64,000 nt of DNA from Primulina eburnea (lineage: Eukaryota; Streptophyta; Magnoliopsida; Lamiales; Gesneriaceae). The position numbers were made by a program, and so were the translations under genes. The stretch is taken from positions 6,921,869-6,985,868 of the forward strand of contig NC_133109.1 of the NCBI RefSeq assembly GCF_022965805.1, in the 5' to 3' direction. Below the pieces are notes generated by a model, which worked only from the letters and a program-made list of their open reading frames with translations, did not search any database and was not told where the DNA came from. Each line of letters starts with the position of its first letter. The stretch's first letter is position 1. Shown here in pieces: positions 43,829 through 55,346 of the stretch.

Positions 43829-45863
43829 TGTTAGAGTAGGTGCACGTCGAGCCAAGTGTTGGCCGACTGTTCACGATGAAACTCTTTGTATAAACGATCT
43901 TTATTTTAATAATATTTGAATTTATTAATTTGGCGCATCTTTATCTTTATACCCATGCTAGTTACATAGATAAAGTCCTTGAATATACATATAGTAGAAA
44001 GAATATGAGATGCTTATATGATGAGTATCATGAAACTCATATTTGTAATACTGTATATTCTAAACGGTTCCTAGTCGATTCAGCCGCCACTAAGAAGGAT
44101 ATAGGCCGCTCGAGTTAGACACTAGTATCTGCGATGTGAGTACCATGTTTCATTGGTAGGGGACATTGTGATGTCCGAGCATGCAGATAGGTGCTCCTTA
44201 TAGAGTGCACTGAACAACCCTCTATAAAGGACTTTCCAAGTGGTTCTCACTTATCGAGTGGAAAAAGTCCTAGTTTATGGTTGTACACCATTAGTCCTTA
44301 TGACCCGGGACAACATTGAGACTCTATGTGCTAGCATTTCACTTTGACTTGTTTACCGACTCTTGTGGGGTCATCAGGTGGCAAGGTTGGGTGTTACGGC
44401 GAAACATATAGGAGTCGATGCATTGTAGCCGGGGATTCACCGCTTACCTACGGGTATGGATATCCTATGTGTTTTTCATGTATGTGTGGGTTGAAATCTC
44501 TGATCAGAGTATGGTGGTAATTATGAAAGGTGTTTCATAGATTACACCATCGATGCAACCACAACATGACACATAGTATCGATTCATTGACAACTCTCGA
44601 TAAACCAATAGTTGTCGAATCGGTCGGGATATATGATTTGAAGGGACCGTACTGTACGCTAACCATAATTGAATGGTTCTTGCAGGCACTATCATGTGAT
44701 ACCTAGGGAATCACGTAAGCGATGCTGCTAGGCGTTTAACGTGATTGGTTGGGTACTATCAGACTTGAGTTCTGACGTTCTTACTATCAAGGAGTTGATA
44801 AGTAAGAATGGAGCAATTGGGGTATGCTCGAATAAGGACATGTTTAGTCCGAATCACATAGAGATGTGAACCCACGGCTAGTTGTATCAATGAACCATTG
44901 AGGGCCACACAAGTACTAGCTTTGTAAATCCCGATGAGAAGTAAAATAGTTCAATATGTTGAACGGCTTATAAATGTGTTTATAAGCGCAAAGAAAAATA
45001 GAAGTATGACTTCTATGAGATAAATATAAATTTTAATTTATGGAAGTGTTCCTAGATTAAAATTTGGCCAAGTGAATAATGTATTTGAAAATTGTGATTT
45101 TCATAAACATTATTATGGACTAAATTAAATTAATTCAAGTGTTGAATTAATTAAAAACTAGTGGGCCTAGTAGAGTCCAAATAATTAAATTAATTCAAGT
45201 GTTGGATTAATTAAATAACAATGGACCTTGTAGAGCCCAATTGGAAATAATTATTTAACTAGTGGGCTTGAGTAAAATCAAGTAAAGTCTAGTTGGGCTC
45301 AAAATGTTTGAGACAATTATGAAGTCCATGGGGCTTGCAAAAGTTGCAAGCCCACTAGGGTTTGCATGCTTGGGAGGTGAAGGGGTTTGGAATACTTTTG
45401 ATTAAAATAATGCATGGCATGCAATTTTTGAATCTAGCTTTTTGCAACCCCAAGACTCAACTTTCCTCCTCATTCTTGCACCTACCTTGGCCGAAACCTA
45501 CTCTAATTTTCTCTCAAGTTTTCATTTTTGTTCTTCAAATTGTTGGAGAATAAAACACTTCTCTTTGAAAAATCTTCTTGTTTTTCTAGTGCAAAACAAG
45601 AAGGGATTTACATTGCAAGTGGTGGGCTTAATTTTGGAGGTGGAAGCTTGTAGATTTTCATCCATCAAGAGCTTTGTTGTTCACAACAAAGTTGGAGCCA
45701 AACATCAACCTCAAGAGGTTGATAGGTAATCTTTCTAACATCCTATGTATGGTGTTATTTTGTAAATATTGCACATAAACATAGGTGGCCGAAAATTCTT
45801 GATTGAATTTAAAATTTTTTGACTTCCGTTGCGCTTCCGACCACCGTAACCGGTCCGCTTTCA
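43829..45863 (+). repeat. 3' LTR of B
   Basis: 2035 bp; about 18 differences from the 5' LTR counted by eye, mostly transitions. Confidence 0.93.
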
Positions 45864-45868
45864 AACAG

Positions 45869-47923
45869 TCCAAAGGTTTTGATATTCAAATCAGTTATCT
45901 GTTGAAGGTAAAGGGATTTGTGGCTGATGATTCTGAAAGGTCATCGAAATTTAAGGTGTTCAATGCAAAGAATACGATGCCACCCAAAACCAAAATGGAT
46001 ATAACTCCTGGTCAGTTAGTGCAAATCAAACAGGAGATTGGGACTCAGTTAGCAGCTCCTAAATCAGTTAACAAGGCCAAAACGTTGGCTCAACTGAAGG
46101 TAGCCAAAAGAAAATTAGCGTTGAGTACATCTGAGTCAGAGAAGACTCCATCCCCCCAGATTGCGAAGAAACCAAGAACTCAAAGGGTTAAAACAACTTC
46201 TGAGGTATCCATTCCTATTGATGCAGTAATTTCTTCAACTGATCAGCAGCCTATAGAAGCAGTTCCTCTGCAGATCATTCCACAAGTAGTTTCAATTGGT
46301 ACCAAAAAGGAATCAGTTAGGATCAAAGCTCCTCTGATTCAGATCTCTCGTCCTACTGGCATGGCGCCTGCTAGACCTAAAGGCATAAAATTTGTAGAGC
46401 AGGTGGAATCTACTCGAACAGGATTGGAATTTCCTCACATCATGAGTACTGATAAAGGGAAAGGGAAGTTGATTGAAGAGCCCAGACCCTCCAACCCAAT
46501 TCAGACTCATATTGACCTTGTATGGGCAAAGGTTAACAGTTTTGCTGCTTCAAAAATTAAGTCCTATGATGCTTGGACAGCCTTTCGCACTGAAGTTTTT
46601 GCCAAGCAATTGAAAAAGAAGTCTGAGCTGAGCAAATTCATCAAACTAGAGGCCTTTGTGCTCAGGACAGTCAAAGCTGCCTCAATTGCTCAAGCTATGG
46701 AGAGGAAAAGTTATCTATTTGATCAGACAAGAGCGAAGAAGTAAGCTCAAATTGTTGCCAAACTGAAGACCAACTACTTACCTACAAGTCCTACTGTCTA
46801 CGCTGATCAAGCTGTAATTACTCAGTTAGACACTGATCTTATATGATTACTATCTCAAATCAAGTTCTGGGAAGTGAATCAAGAACTGGTTCTCCATCAA
46901 GAAGATTCAGATGATGACGACGAGGAAATATTTGAAGAAGCACTCTCTGACAAAACAGAACCATCATCAGCTTTAGTTCTTGTTCCAACTGAAGAGCCAG
47001 CTCATGATAAGCCTCTTTCACCTCCTGTTGAACAACAACTGTACACTGAAGCTGAGCTTTTCTTCGCACACATTGATGAAGTTATTCAGGACGTTGTGGA
47101 AGAATCCCAGATTAGTGCACTCATTTCTGACAAAATTGATCACTCTGCTGATCAAATCAATCCAGAAGTCATTTTTTCTACAGAAGAACTTGTTCAGCCA
47201 GATCCATCTACTGATCAGGTTATCCCAACTGATGTGCCAGTTTATTCATCGATCCATTCAACTGATGTGCCAGTTGATTCCATCGATCACTCTTTACAGG
47301 CACCAGTTTCAGTTTTGTCACCGTCTGCTGAACCAAATCCTCCCTCACCACCTCGGGATCAAGGAGAAATTACTGCTGCTGATACTTCAGTTCGAGATGC
47401 TGCTGAAACAATCTCAACTGATCAAGCCTTGATAATTTCTGAACATACTACAAGTGAACCAAGCACTTCTCGACAGTCTCATCCTCCATCTTCATCAGAT
47501 TTTGATCTCATTTTTGAAGAAGTTCAACATATGCAAGACAGTATGAGTCAAATGATTACTGCCATCTCCAAGATTCAAAACACTCAATTATCGCATTCTC
47601 TGAAGTTGGACGATAATCAGGAATCGTTAAAAAATCTGAAGGTTATAAAATCTGCTGTTACCGCTCTTTCATTCGCAGTCAAAGATATTCAGAAAAATAG
47701 AGGAATTATTTCAGGCTTGACTGCCACTCAAAATTCTATTAACCGACGGGTCGACAGTATGGAGTCACTTATATCAAGAAAAGTCGAACTGCTACAAATC
47801 ACTATGACTACTGATATCGATAATATTTCCACCTCTGTCAAGCTCCTTTCTACTGACGTTGGGAAGCTATCTCTCAAGATGGAGCAGTTTGACAAAAAGG
47901 GGGAAGAGATCAAGGAGATCTAA
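45869..47923 (+). pseudogene. Env-like ORF of A, part 2
   Basis: Continues part 1 in frame for 685 codons, with only two stops (TAA 46742, TGA near 46844). The full-length product would be about 877 residues. Features: a Lys-rich basic region (about 45980-46190), an acidic cluster (DSDDDDEEIFEE, near 46906), a long Pro/Ser/Thr-rich middle, and a C-terminal heptad-rich region from about 47580 that looks like coiled coil. No clear signal peptide or transmembrane segment. Homologues occur in many SIRE-type elements; function unproven. Confidence 0.75.
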
Positions 47924-48077
47924 GAACAGCAGAAGAAACAATAGGAGCAGTATCTAAAACAATAGGAGCAGTATCTATTGTATTTATTTTGAAGAAATGT
48001 GAATTCAGTTGATTCAGTTATTTTATCTACTTTGAATTAAATCAAGTATCTTTCACCATAGTTTTGTCAAACACCAT

Positions 48078-48089
48078 AAAGGGGGAAAT
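48078..48089 (+). promoter_or_regulatory. Polypurine tract of A
   Basis: AAAGGGGGAAAT before the 3' LTR. Confidence 0.88.
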
Positions 48090-49043
48090 TGTTGGAAAAG
48101 AAATTCGACGTTTGACAAAAGATTTACCAACTGAATCCAGCAACTGAATTTGACTAACTGATCGACGTAACTTAACATGTCATCAGTCAACTGATCGCTA
48201 CAACTGAAGTCTATTCCATCGTCAACTGATCTTTACCAGCTGATCTCTCAGCTGTACACGTCATCAGTTGAAAGCGACAACCGACAAATAGTACAGATAT
48301 CTGCAACTGGTAGTGGCTCGCCGCATTTCAGAATGAACAGTGTACGATTGTCAGAATATATCGATGTGGCAATCAACGGTCAGAATATTCAAATATCTTT
48401 AATGTTACCGTTGAGAGGGAAGCCTATAAATAGTTGAAGACAGCAACTGAAGAAGGATCCGACTCTCAGTTATTTTATCTCACTTGCTGTTACGCTGCAA
48501 AAATATCCATTCACATTCAGAAATTAAGCTCACGCTTATCAGTTATATCAGTAGTATTCTAGACTACGCTCTTGAGCTTATATAGCACTTTGTAATCGAT
48601 TGATAAATTCTATAAGTTGTGCTAAGATCAGTTACGATCTGTAAAAGTGTTGTATACTAAGAGTTTCAGTATTGGCAAAGTGATAAGTCCAAACTGAAGT
48701 GGGTCAGTACACCTTTTTGTATTTGATCAAAGTCTTTTAGTGAATATCCTATCTGGGTGATAGAAGGGGTGACGTAGGAGTTATTCAAGTCTCCGAACAT
48801 CCAGAAACAATTTGTGGTGTTATTACTTTCAGTTATCATTTTCAGTTAGATACTCTATCTTTCAGTCAGTTAATTTTCCGCAACTGTTTGTTCAGTTTAA
48901 CTGATTGTTATTGACCGAAGGGATATTTTAGATTCAGTTTGTAATACAATTGAAATCAGTTTGTCGAAGAATAATTTTAATCGAGCAGTGTTTATTCAAC
49001 CCCCCCTTCTAAACACTCTTCACCCGATTCATCGATCTTTTCA
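48090..49043 (+). repeat. 3' LTR of A
   Basis: 954 bp, TGTTGGAAAA...CGATCTTTTCA, followed by the target copy AAAAA. Confidence 0.93.
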
Positions 49044-49048
49044 AAAAA

Positions 49049-49375
49049 GAGCGTTCAAAAAAATGAGATGGCCGTAAAAAGAGAAAAATATATGGTCGAA
49101 GGAAAGAGTGAACAAAAGAGAGAGATGACCATAAAAGAAAAATAGAAGAAAATGATGAGAGGAAAGGAAAAGAGAAATGAAAATAGGCCTAAGAAAAGAA
49201 AAGGAATAATAATTTAATGGCCCAAAAGAGTGAGTTAGAGATTTTTTTATTCTTGCATAAGCCATTTCATGTACCTTTGTACAAAGTAGTTTATTCTCAC
49301 TCATTGTGATGATATAGCTGGTTCAATCCCGAGCATTATTATTCTACCTTTGCAGAATTTTGATGAAGTAAATGC
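49049..49375 (+). pseudogene. Continuation of gypsy C pol after element A
   Basis: Purine-rich sequence (Lys/Glu/Arg codons) suits the protease-RT spacer of this group. A stretch near 49330-49365 reads IPSIIILPLQNFDEV, resembling the segment just before RT. RT and integrase themselves are missing beyond this point, so a large deletion is implied. Confidence 0.45.
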
Positions 49376-49641
49376 AATGGGGTGATCCATATGATGTTGA
49401 GAGCAATTATCGTGAGGTAAGAGTAGTTGACACTGCAACGACTATGAGGTATGACCTTCTTCGTTACCTTAGTTCCTTGTGTTTTCGTTTTTGTGAGTTT
49501 GGAGAATGGGTCGAACATGTGATATTTAGGAGATATGATTGTGATTTATCCTTTTTGTCTAAGTATCATAGAATTGAGGATGTTAATATATTGCATGAAT
49601 CAAATTCAACTGTTATTGATTTTGAGTTTTTGTCAAATTGA
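49372..49641 (+). other. Unidentified 89-codon ORF
   Basis: Open frame starting MQWGDPYDVESNYREVR. No family recognised; it lies in decayed transposon DNA and may be chance. Confidence 0.15.
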
Positions 49642-49680
49642 TGAGACTTAATGGAAATTAATTGAATGCGTTGGGATTAA

Positions 49681-49920
49681 ACTTATACTAGCTCAATTGG
49701 TACCAGGATTGTGCCAAGTATCTATATATCCATGTGATCTTGGGTTCGATCCTGGGGAGGCACATACTTAAGTTCATGGGCTTAAGAGTTCTATGAGTAA
49801 CCCGTACGACGCCTATGGAAAGCCCGTGAGGGACAAGGCCCCATAGAGGGACCCCAAGATCGGGATAGCCTTGGGTCGATCGGGGCAGTGGGCCGTATGG
49901 GCGGTCCACTGGGCCTGTAA
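49681..49920 (+). mobile_element. tRNA-derived SINE candidate
   Basis: An A-box-like TAGCTCAATTGG (49689-49700) and a perfect B-box GGTTCGATCC (49743-49752) are 54 bp apart, as in RNA polymerase III promoters. No cloverleaf is evident, so a SINE head is likelier than a tRNA gene. The 3' end and target duplication are not identified. Confidence 0.45.
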
Positions 49921-50234
49921 TGATAACATGGATAATACATTTAGTGTGTCCTATTTGCATGACTTATACTTGGTTGGTGATGGTTTTGAAATGTGTATGA
50001 TATGATAATTTCTTCATTCATGATGAATAAATATTTAAAGAGAATACATTTTTCATTCCATATTCATTGCATGAGATAATTCTTATTCTTAGTGAAATAT
50101 GGTCGAACACGTGTATGTATTTTATTTTTGTGTTAACTAGGTCTAAGAAAGGGAAGAAACTGATAATTGTGATCGTTAATTATATTTTATCATTTGATTT
50201 CATTTGTTATTTGGTGTATGTTGATGTTGGTGAG

Positions 50235-50600
50235 TTGATAGTGAAGGCAACCATGGAGATAGGGTTCAAAGCGTTGATGGAGCACAGTGGCGATAGCACC
50301 TACAAACTTGAGCTTAAAGGTAAGCACGTTGATCAAATATTCCTTGTTATTACTAATTTGCTTCATTTTTGTGTAGGTAGCAAGGATTTGAGGACAAATC
50401 TTTTTCAAGAAGGGGATGATGATGCGATCATGGTAGGCCAAGCTCTGAGGGAAGCGGTAGGTCAAGCTCCAAGGGAAGTGTGGGATTCTTTATCGTTGCC
50501 GGAGGGACCAATCACGAAGGGGCGAATGAAAAAATTCAAGGACGCGTGGAATGGACTTACGAGCAATCAAGAAGAAACTGCAAACAAGGAACCCAATCCC
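50235..50600 (+). pseudogene. C-terminal pol of gypsy C
   Basis: Reads TYKLELKG, then SKDLRTNLFQEGDDDAIM and SLPEGPITKGRMKKFKDAWNGL, the integrase C-terminal tail of CRM/Reina-type gypsy elements. In CRM elements this tail overlaps the 3' LTR. Upstream RT and integrase are gone. A candidate 57-nt intron (50320-50376) lies within. Confidence 0.6.
50320..50376 (+). other. Candidate 57-nt intron in C tail
   Basis: Donor AAAG/GTAAGC, TACTAAT branch-point match at 50351-50357, pyrimidine-rich tract and TGTAG/GTAGC acceptor. It is 57 nt (19 codons), without stops, so reading continues with or without splicing. Shorter than most plant introns. Confidence 0.4.
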
Positions 50601-51590
50601 GAGGGGTTCGTGAGTCACGGGAGTAAGTTTTGGGGTCCGAAGGACGTGGTTCAATTGCTAAAGTATGAAGAGAATGACCCTGGACCAGAAGCTCTCGCAT
50701 TAGGGCGACCAAACATTACCGCCCCAACGCGCCATGTACTGCTCCAGGTGAAGTCCAGAGAGTCTGGCGCTAGGGCGGCCAAACATTACCACCCCAGTGC
50801 CCCACACACTGTCCAAGTTGCAAAATTCCAGAACACTCCGCGCTAGAGCGGTTAAACTTTACCGCTCCAGCGCGCCCGCCTGCGAGAAAATCACTAGTTT
50901 CCTAGTTTAGAGCCCTAATTCTTAAGGTAACTAGATTCCAAATCTTTTCTTATTTTGTTAAAATATATGGACAAAATTTTGAACACTTTGACACATTATT
51001 GAAGATTGAATTACCTTGTTCTTGAGTTTTCTCTCAAACAACAACAAAAGATTCTTGCTTTGTATCAAAAATCAAACTTATCAAAGTTTATGATTTGTGG
51101 CGTTTGTCGATCGTTCTTACGCGGATGGTTAAAGGCGAGTTCTTTGAAGGTTCGTTCGAGTGTCGATTGTTTTCTTGTGATTATTTGTTGCTAAGCTTTT
51201 TATAGTTTAGAGATGAATATCACGCAATACTTGATTCAAAAGATCGGGACATCACAACACGGATACTTATTCGTTATTAAATTGAGGGCGCGATTCCAAT
51301 TAATCACTTTTGTACGAGGATTCATATCACGTCATCTTCATCTTCAAATTTTGAGAAATAAAGAAAGATTGTGATCCACAGATTGTGGATAGATGATACC
51401 TACAATATGCTTGTCGTGTAAATCTTTCTTCTTGATACTGGTCCATAAATATCGAAATTCGTGTCTTTATCAAGTAAAGTTTTAAATTTTGGGCACAATC
51501 CAATACAAGCTCAAAATTTCGTTTATTTAAAATATAATTGAAAATTTGCGGGCTTTATTGTTTTTACTAACAAAAAAAACTTTACATTTC
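50601..51590 (+). repeat. 3' LTR region of gypsy C
   Basis: Follows the C coding tail. Contains three 38-bp GC palindromes (50695-50732, 50765-50802, 50838-50875), then leader-like sequence, and ends with the block shared with 16994-17093. The exact LTR start is not determined. Confidence 0.5.
50695..50875 (+). promoter_or_regulatory. Three 38-bp GC palindromes at ~71-bp spacing (C LTR)
   Basis: Best unit: TGGCGCTAGGGCGGCC, a short A-rich spacer, then ACCACCCCAGTGCCCC; last unit CCGCGCTAGAGCGGTT, spacer, ACCGCTCCAGCGCGCC. Starts are 70 and 73 bp apart. Same design as the solo LTR at 26552-26732. Confidence 0.7.
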
Positions 51591-51920
51591 ACACTTTCTA
51601 CCCTCTTTGATTTATCCTATATTTTTCTCTTCTTATTTCGTTCTTATGTCAATATATTTTTATAAATAATCTCATTGGTTGATATTATCATTGTTATTTA
51701 CGTATATATATAAATAAATTATTAATTTTTACTTTTTCATGTGTTCTTTATCTAATAATTAACAATTTAAATTTGATCATGTTTTTCTTGAATATATTAT
51801 AACTTACTTTTATTTACTTTTATTTAATGTTAAAATAACTTAACTAAGAAATACATTTCTACATACTAATGATCATTTTGCTTGCTTTAAAGAAAGACAT
51901 TGCTTTTGTCTATTCATGTC
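51591..51920. other. AT-rich DNA, nothing recognised
   Basis: Between the end of C and the target site of E; no ORF or repeat edge seen. Confidence 0.5.
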
Positions 51921-51925
51921 GAATG

Positions 51926-54900
51926 TGTAAGATCCAAAATTAAGACGACGTAATCCAACTGCATGCAAATCTAGGAAATACGAAAAATGAGTAATTAATT
52001 TATGTTATTTATTTTAATTGCTAATTAATTACGTGACGTACATGCTTATTTGCTAAATATGATTTTATTATCATCATGTATAAAATGTAATTTTTAGGTA
52101 TATTTCAGCGACGATCAAGGAACGGGGACTGATGGCTGAAAAAATAAAAATAAAAATAGAAAATGTTTTTACTGGTTAATTGTTTTTAATTATTTAAAAT
52201 ATGGTCGATGATTTTTAGTATTTTTGAAAATAAAGGGGTTTTGAGGTGATTTTATACGCCGGGATGTAAATTTTATCGGTGTTGGTTCTTCAACTAAAAT
52301 GCGAGCTTTTTAGCAACCCGTCTATTAAATTCACATTTTAAATAAAAGAAAACTTTGTTATAATTTTAATTTAATCCTAAAGTAGACTAATGGGACTAAT
52401 TTAATGGCTTATTAGGCCTAAAGTCTAGATTAGGGATTAATTAGTATTTAAAGTGTAAATTAATTGAAAACCCCAAAACCATACACCCAATTAATCGGCC
52501 ACACAAATCTGAAAAATCCTCCTCCCCTCTCTCTAAATCACGGCTGCACACACAAGGAGATTTAGAGAGGATTTCTTGTGCAATTTTCGAAAGTTCTAGC
52601 AAGATCAAGCCACCGCCGCGTCCCGTTCTTCGTCGTCAACGGATTTTCGAGCGTATAATACGCAAAGGCACACCTTAATCTCCTTTTATCATCCATCATG
52701 TCATATTATTTATTTAAATTGCTGGATGCATGAAGCCCTTGAATTATTTTCAGAAAACCGAATTGTTGCATGATTATCCATCGGTTCTATGAAATTTTAT
52801 TTGCATGAAATCTGTTTAATCATGTGAAGGGGCTGCCATGGCCATGATCAATGAACTGAGAGGGTTTATATATGAAATAGAGTCCCACTTTATGCACCCC
52901 ACTCATCAACCGAAGAGAAACAATCGGAAAGCTTGGCACCGAAAGTGCTGTCATATGAATGTAGTGATCGAATCGATTGCTTCAGTGGTCAGGCGAGGCT
53001 TAGGCTGGGGCCAGGGCTTGGTTAGGGGATGGTAAGGGTCAAGGGCAGAGTCCTAGCCAGGCTAGGACTCGAGCTAGGGGCGGGCGGAAGAGTCCTAGCA
53101 TCTACCCGCGAGAAGCATGCACAGCGCACAGGGTTGCGTCGCTCGTGCAGGGCAGGGCGCACGGTCTGGGGTTAAAAGGCCGTGTTGATTCGATGCACTA
53201 GAGTCCTAGGAGGGTGCACGAGAGGTAGTACAAGGGCGGGGCTCGCTGGTTCATAGGTTGGGGAGCAAAACTTAGAGTCCTACACCACTAGGAGTCCTCG
53301 GCTGCAACAAGTAGGGACTTCCAGCCATCGTTTTTCGTTTTTGGGTTGGTTTCTGAGTAAAGTTAGAGTCCAGTAGGCTAATGTAACATGTTGGGCAAGT
53401 TTTGGTTCGATATGGCTCGGGATGAACTCGCGAAAATCGAGAGTTGGCTCGGGGTCGAAGTTTAGGTGTCAATTAGGGTTTTTAAAATAAAGAAAATTTG
53501 AAAAACGGCTCACGGTGGTCGAGTCGTGGTCCATAAGGGCTAAAATAATATAAAAAGACTAAATTTAGAATTTAGGAATTTTATATTAAAGTTTGGTATT
53601 TTTCGAGATTAAAACACTTTTAAAACAATTAAGAAAAGATAATTGAAAAAGTCTAACATTTAGGCCAAATAAAATTATGAAAAAAATACACGTAGGCTTA
53701 AATAAATATGTGGGACATATTAGAGTCATGAAATCAAGAAAAAAGTTGAAAACGTAAAATGTCGAGTCCAGGGGTAAAACGGTCTTTTTACACCGAGAAA
53801 TTAGTAAAGGTCATGGCAGTGCCCGAAATGCTATTTTATGATATTATGATTATTTTAAATGTTTATGAATTGTTCATGATTAATTGATGATTTTAAATGT
53901 CTAAGGGATTTTCACGATTTTAAGAAGACATTTAAAATACACGTTGCATGCTTGGTTTCGAAAAGGAAAAATGTAAATATTATTCATGATTTTTCTAAGT
54001 GATGTGAATGAAATGAAAAATGTTGAAGGATGTGAAGTGATTGTGACTAATTCGTTAATGGTGGCGACGTCGTGAGGGTTATGGTCCCAGTGGGAGCCCG
54101 ACGATCGTGTTTCCATCATTGCGAATATATGGTAATGGTTTAGTGGTAACGGAAGAATGGGAATATCGTGAGGGGAGAAGGTCCCAGAGGGAGCCCATTT
54201 ATGGGAAAAGGCCCCAGAGGGAGCCCCGACGATCGTATTTCTGTTCGAATCATGATAGGCCAGGGCCCGGTTGACCGGTGAGAGTGTTGTCGGTGTCCCC
54301 CGCCGCCCAGTACTGTGGTTTTATGTAGATGGATCCATCGACCCTCATGAGCATGATCAGGAAAGTCACAATTAACGATCTGAATTCAACAAAGGAAAAG
54401 GAAAAGGAAAAGGAAAAAGGAAAATGATTATGATCAAGCTAAAATGTTTTATGTCATTATAAGGAAAACGATCAAGACTTTTATGTGCACGTCATGAAAT
54501 GGTTTATGATAAAGTTTTATGTTTCATGAAAGTATTTATGAAAATGATTATGTTTAAGTTTATGCATATTCATGATAAAGATATTTTAAGTACAATTATT
54601 TTTCACCATTATATGTTGACTGTATTACGTATTACTTGTTATCAAGATTATGGTGTGTTGAGTCTTTAGACTCACTAGGTGTGATGGATGCAGGTGGTTC
54701 TTAGGGAGGCCTTGATGAGTGATACTACTGGACTTATGGCGCACACAACCCGAGGACCAGTGCTACATTTTCCGCATTATGCTTTGAGTTTTATGTTAAA
54801 GATTTTAAGACTATTTATTTATACTTTTTGAGAGGGTTTTGAGAGTTTAGTATGGGCTATACTTTTCAAATTATTGCTTTTGAAGTTGGGTAAGACAGTC

Positions 54901-55060
54901 GACGATTTTATTTTATGACCATTGCACTTGATTTTTAATATACTAGTCGATTGAGGTTTCTTTTAAAAGGGGTAAAATATTTTCATGCATTATTCAAGTT
55001 GGCCAAATAAAAAAAAAATTTCTAGTACTTTTAAAGCAATAAAAAGATCAGGACGTTTCA
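51926..55060 (+). repeat. 5' LTR of E
   Basis: 3135 bp, TGTAAGATCC...GGACGTTTCA. Contains recurrent AGAGTCCTAG motifs and a hairpin (53048-53070), and an (AAAAGG)n tract near 54395-54420. Small ORFs such as 52838-53035 recur in the other LTR and are not genes. Confidence 0.95.
53047..53375 (+). promoter_or_regulatory. Dispersed AGAGTCCTAG motif array in E LTR
   Basis: Copies near 53047, 53089, 53199, 53274, 53291 and 53365, plus an inverted one at 53061. The first and the inverted copy form a perfect 10-bp stem (GAGTCCTAGC/GCTAGGACTC) with a CAG loop. Repeated in the 3' LTR from about 61592. Confidence 0.55.
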
Positions 55061-55062
55061 GT

Positions 55063-55074
55063 TGGTATCAGAGC
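55063..55074 (+). promoter_or_regulatory. Primer-binding site of E
   Basis: TGGTATCAGAGC two bases after the LTR. Confidence 0.95.
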
Positions 55075-55346
55075 AATGGTTCTGTAAAGGGTTGTGACAC
55101 CATCAGTGCCGGGAAGATCAGTCGTCAAGCCTCAAATTTGTAAGTTTTACATGCTTTATGTGATTTTATGATTTAACCTGCATGAAGTTATGGATCTTAT
55201 GTTTATGATGCATGTTTATGAGCTTTTTGAGTATTTATGCTTTGCATGCTTAATTTGCTACTTAAGTTAGGAATTGTCGCATGATTAGAAAACTTAGATT
55301 TAAACGCATGTTGGTTACGTTAGAATTTGGAAAACATTCAGATATA

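Larger units (their letters stand above)
36030..45863 (+). mobile_element. Element B: long-LTR copia retrotransposon inserted in A
   Basis: 9834 bp, flanked by AACAG (36025-36029 and 45864-45868). LTRs of about 2.03 kb at 36030-38062 and 43829-45863, differing at roughly 1% of sites by eye. It has a primer-binding site, an unusually long structured 1.8-kb leader, broken gag, a 1181-codon open pol and a polypurine tract. Lineage within copia not assigned. Confidence 0.95.
19628..49043 (+). mobile_element. Element A: SIRE-type copia retrotransposon, split by three insertions
   Basis: LTR 19628-20586, LTR 48090-49043, target duplication AAAAA (19623-19627 and 49044-49048). Removing the three insertions leaves about 11.1 kb, normal for the SIRE/Maximus lineage. 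Order: gag, protease, integrase, RT, RNase H, antisense ORF, env-like ORF. Insertions: solo LTR at 25171, H at 27352, B at 36030, each with a perfect 5-bp duplication. Gag and pol carry several stops, so the copy is dead. Confidence 0.93.

Noticed and set aside
49049..49200. GA-rich stretch as a regulatory GAGA-type element
   Set aside because: It continues the Lys/Glu-rich coding spacer of gypsy C across the A insertion, which explains the composition.
52838..53035. 65-codon ORF repeated at 61383-61580
   Set aside because: Same reason: an LTR duplicate of E with no recognised domain.
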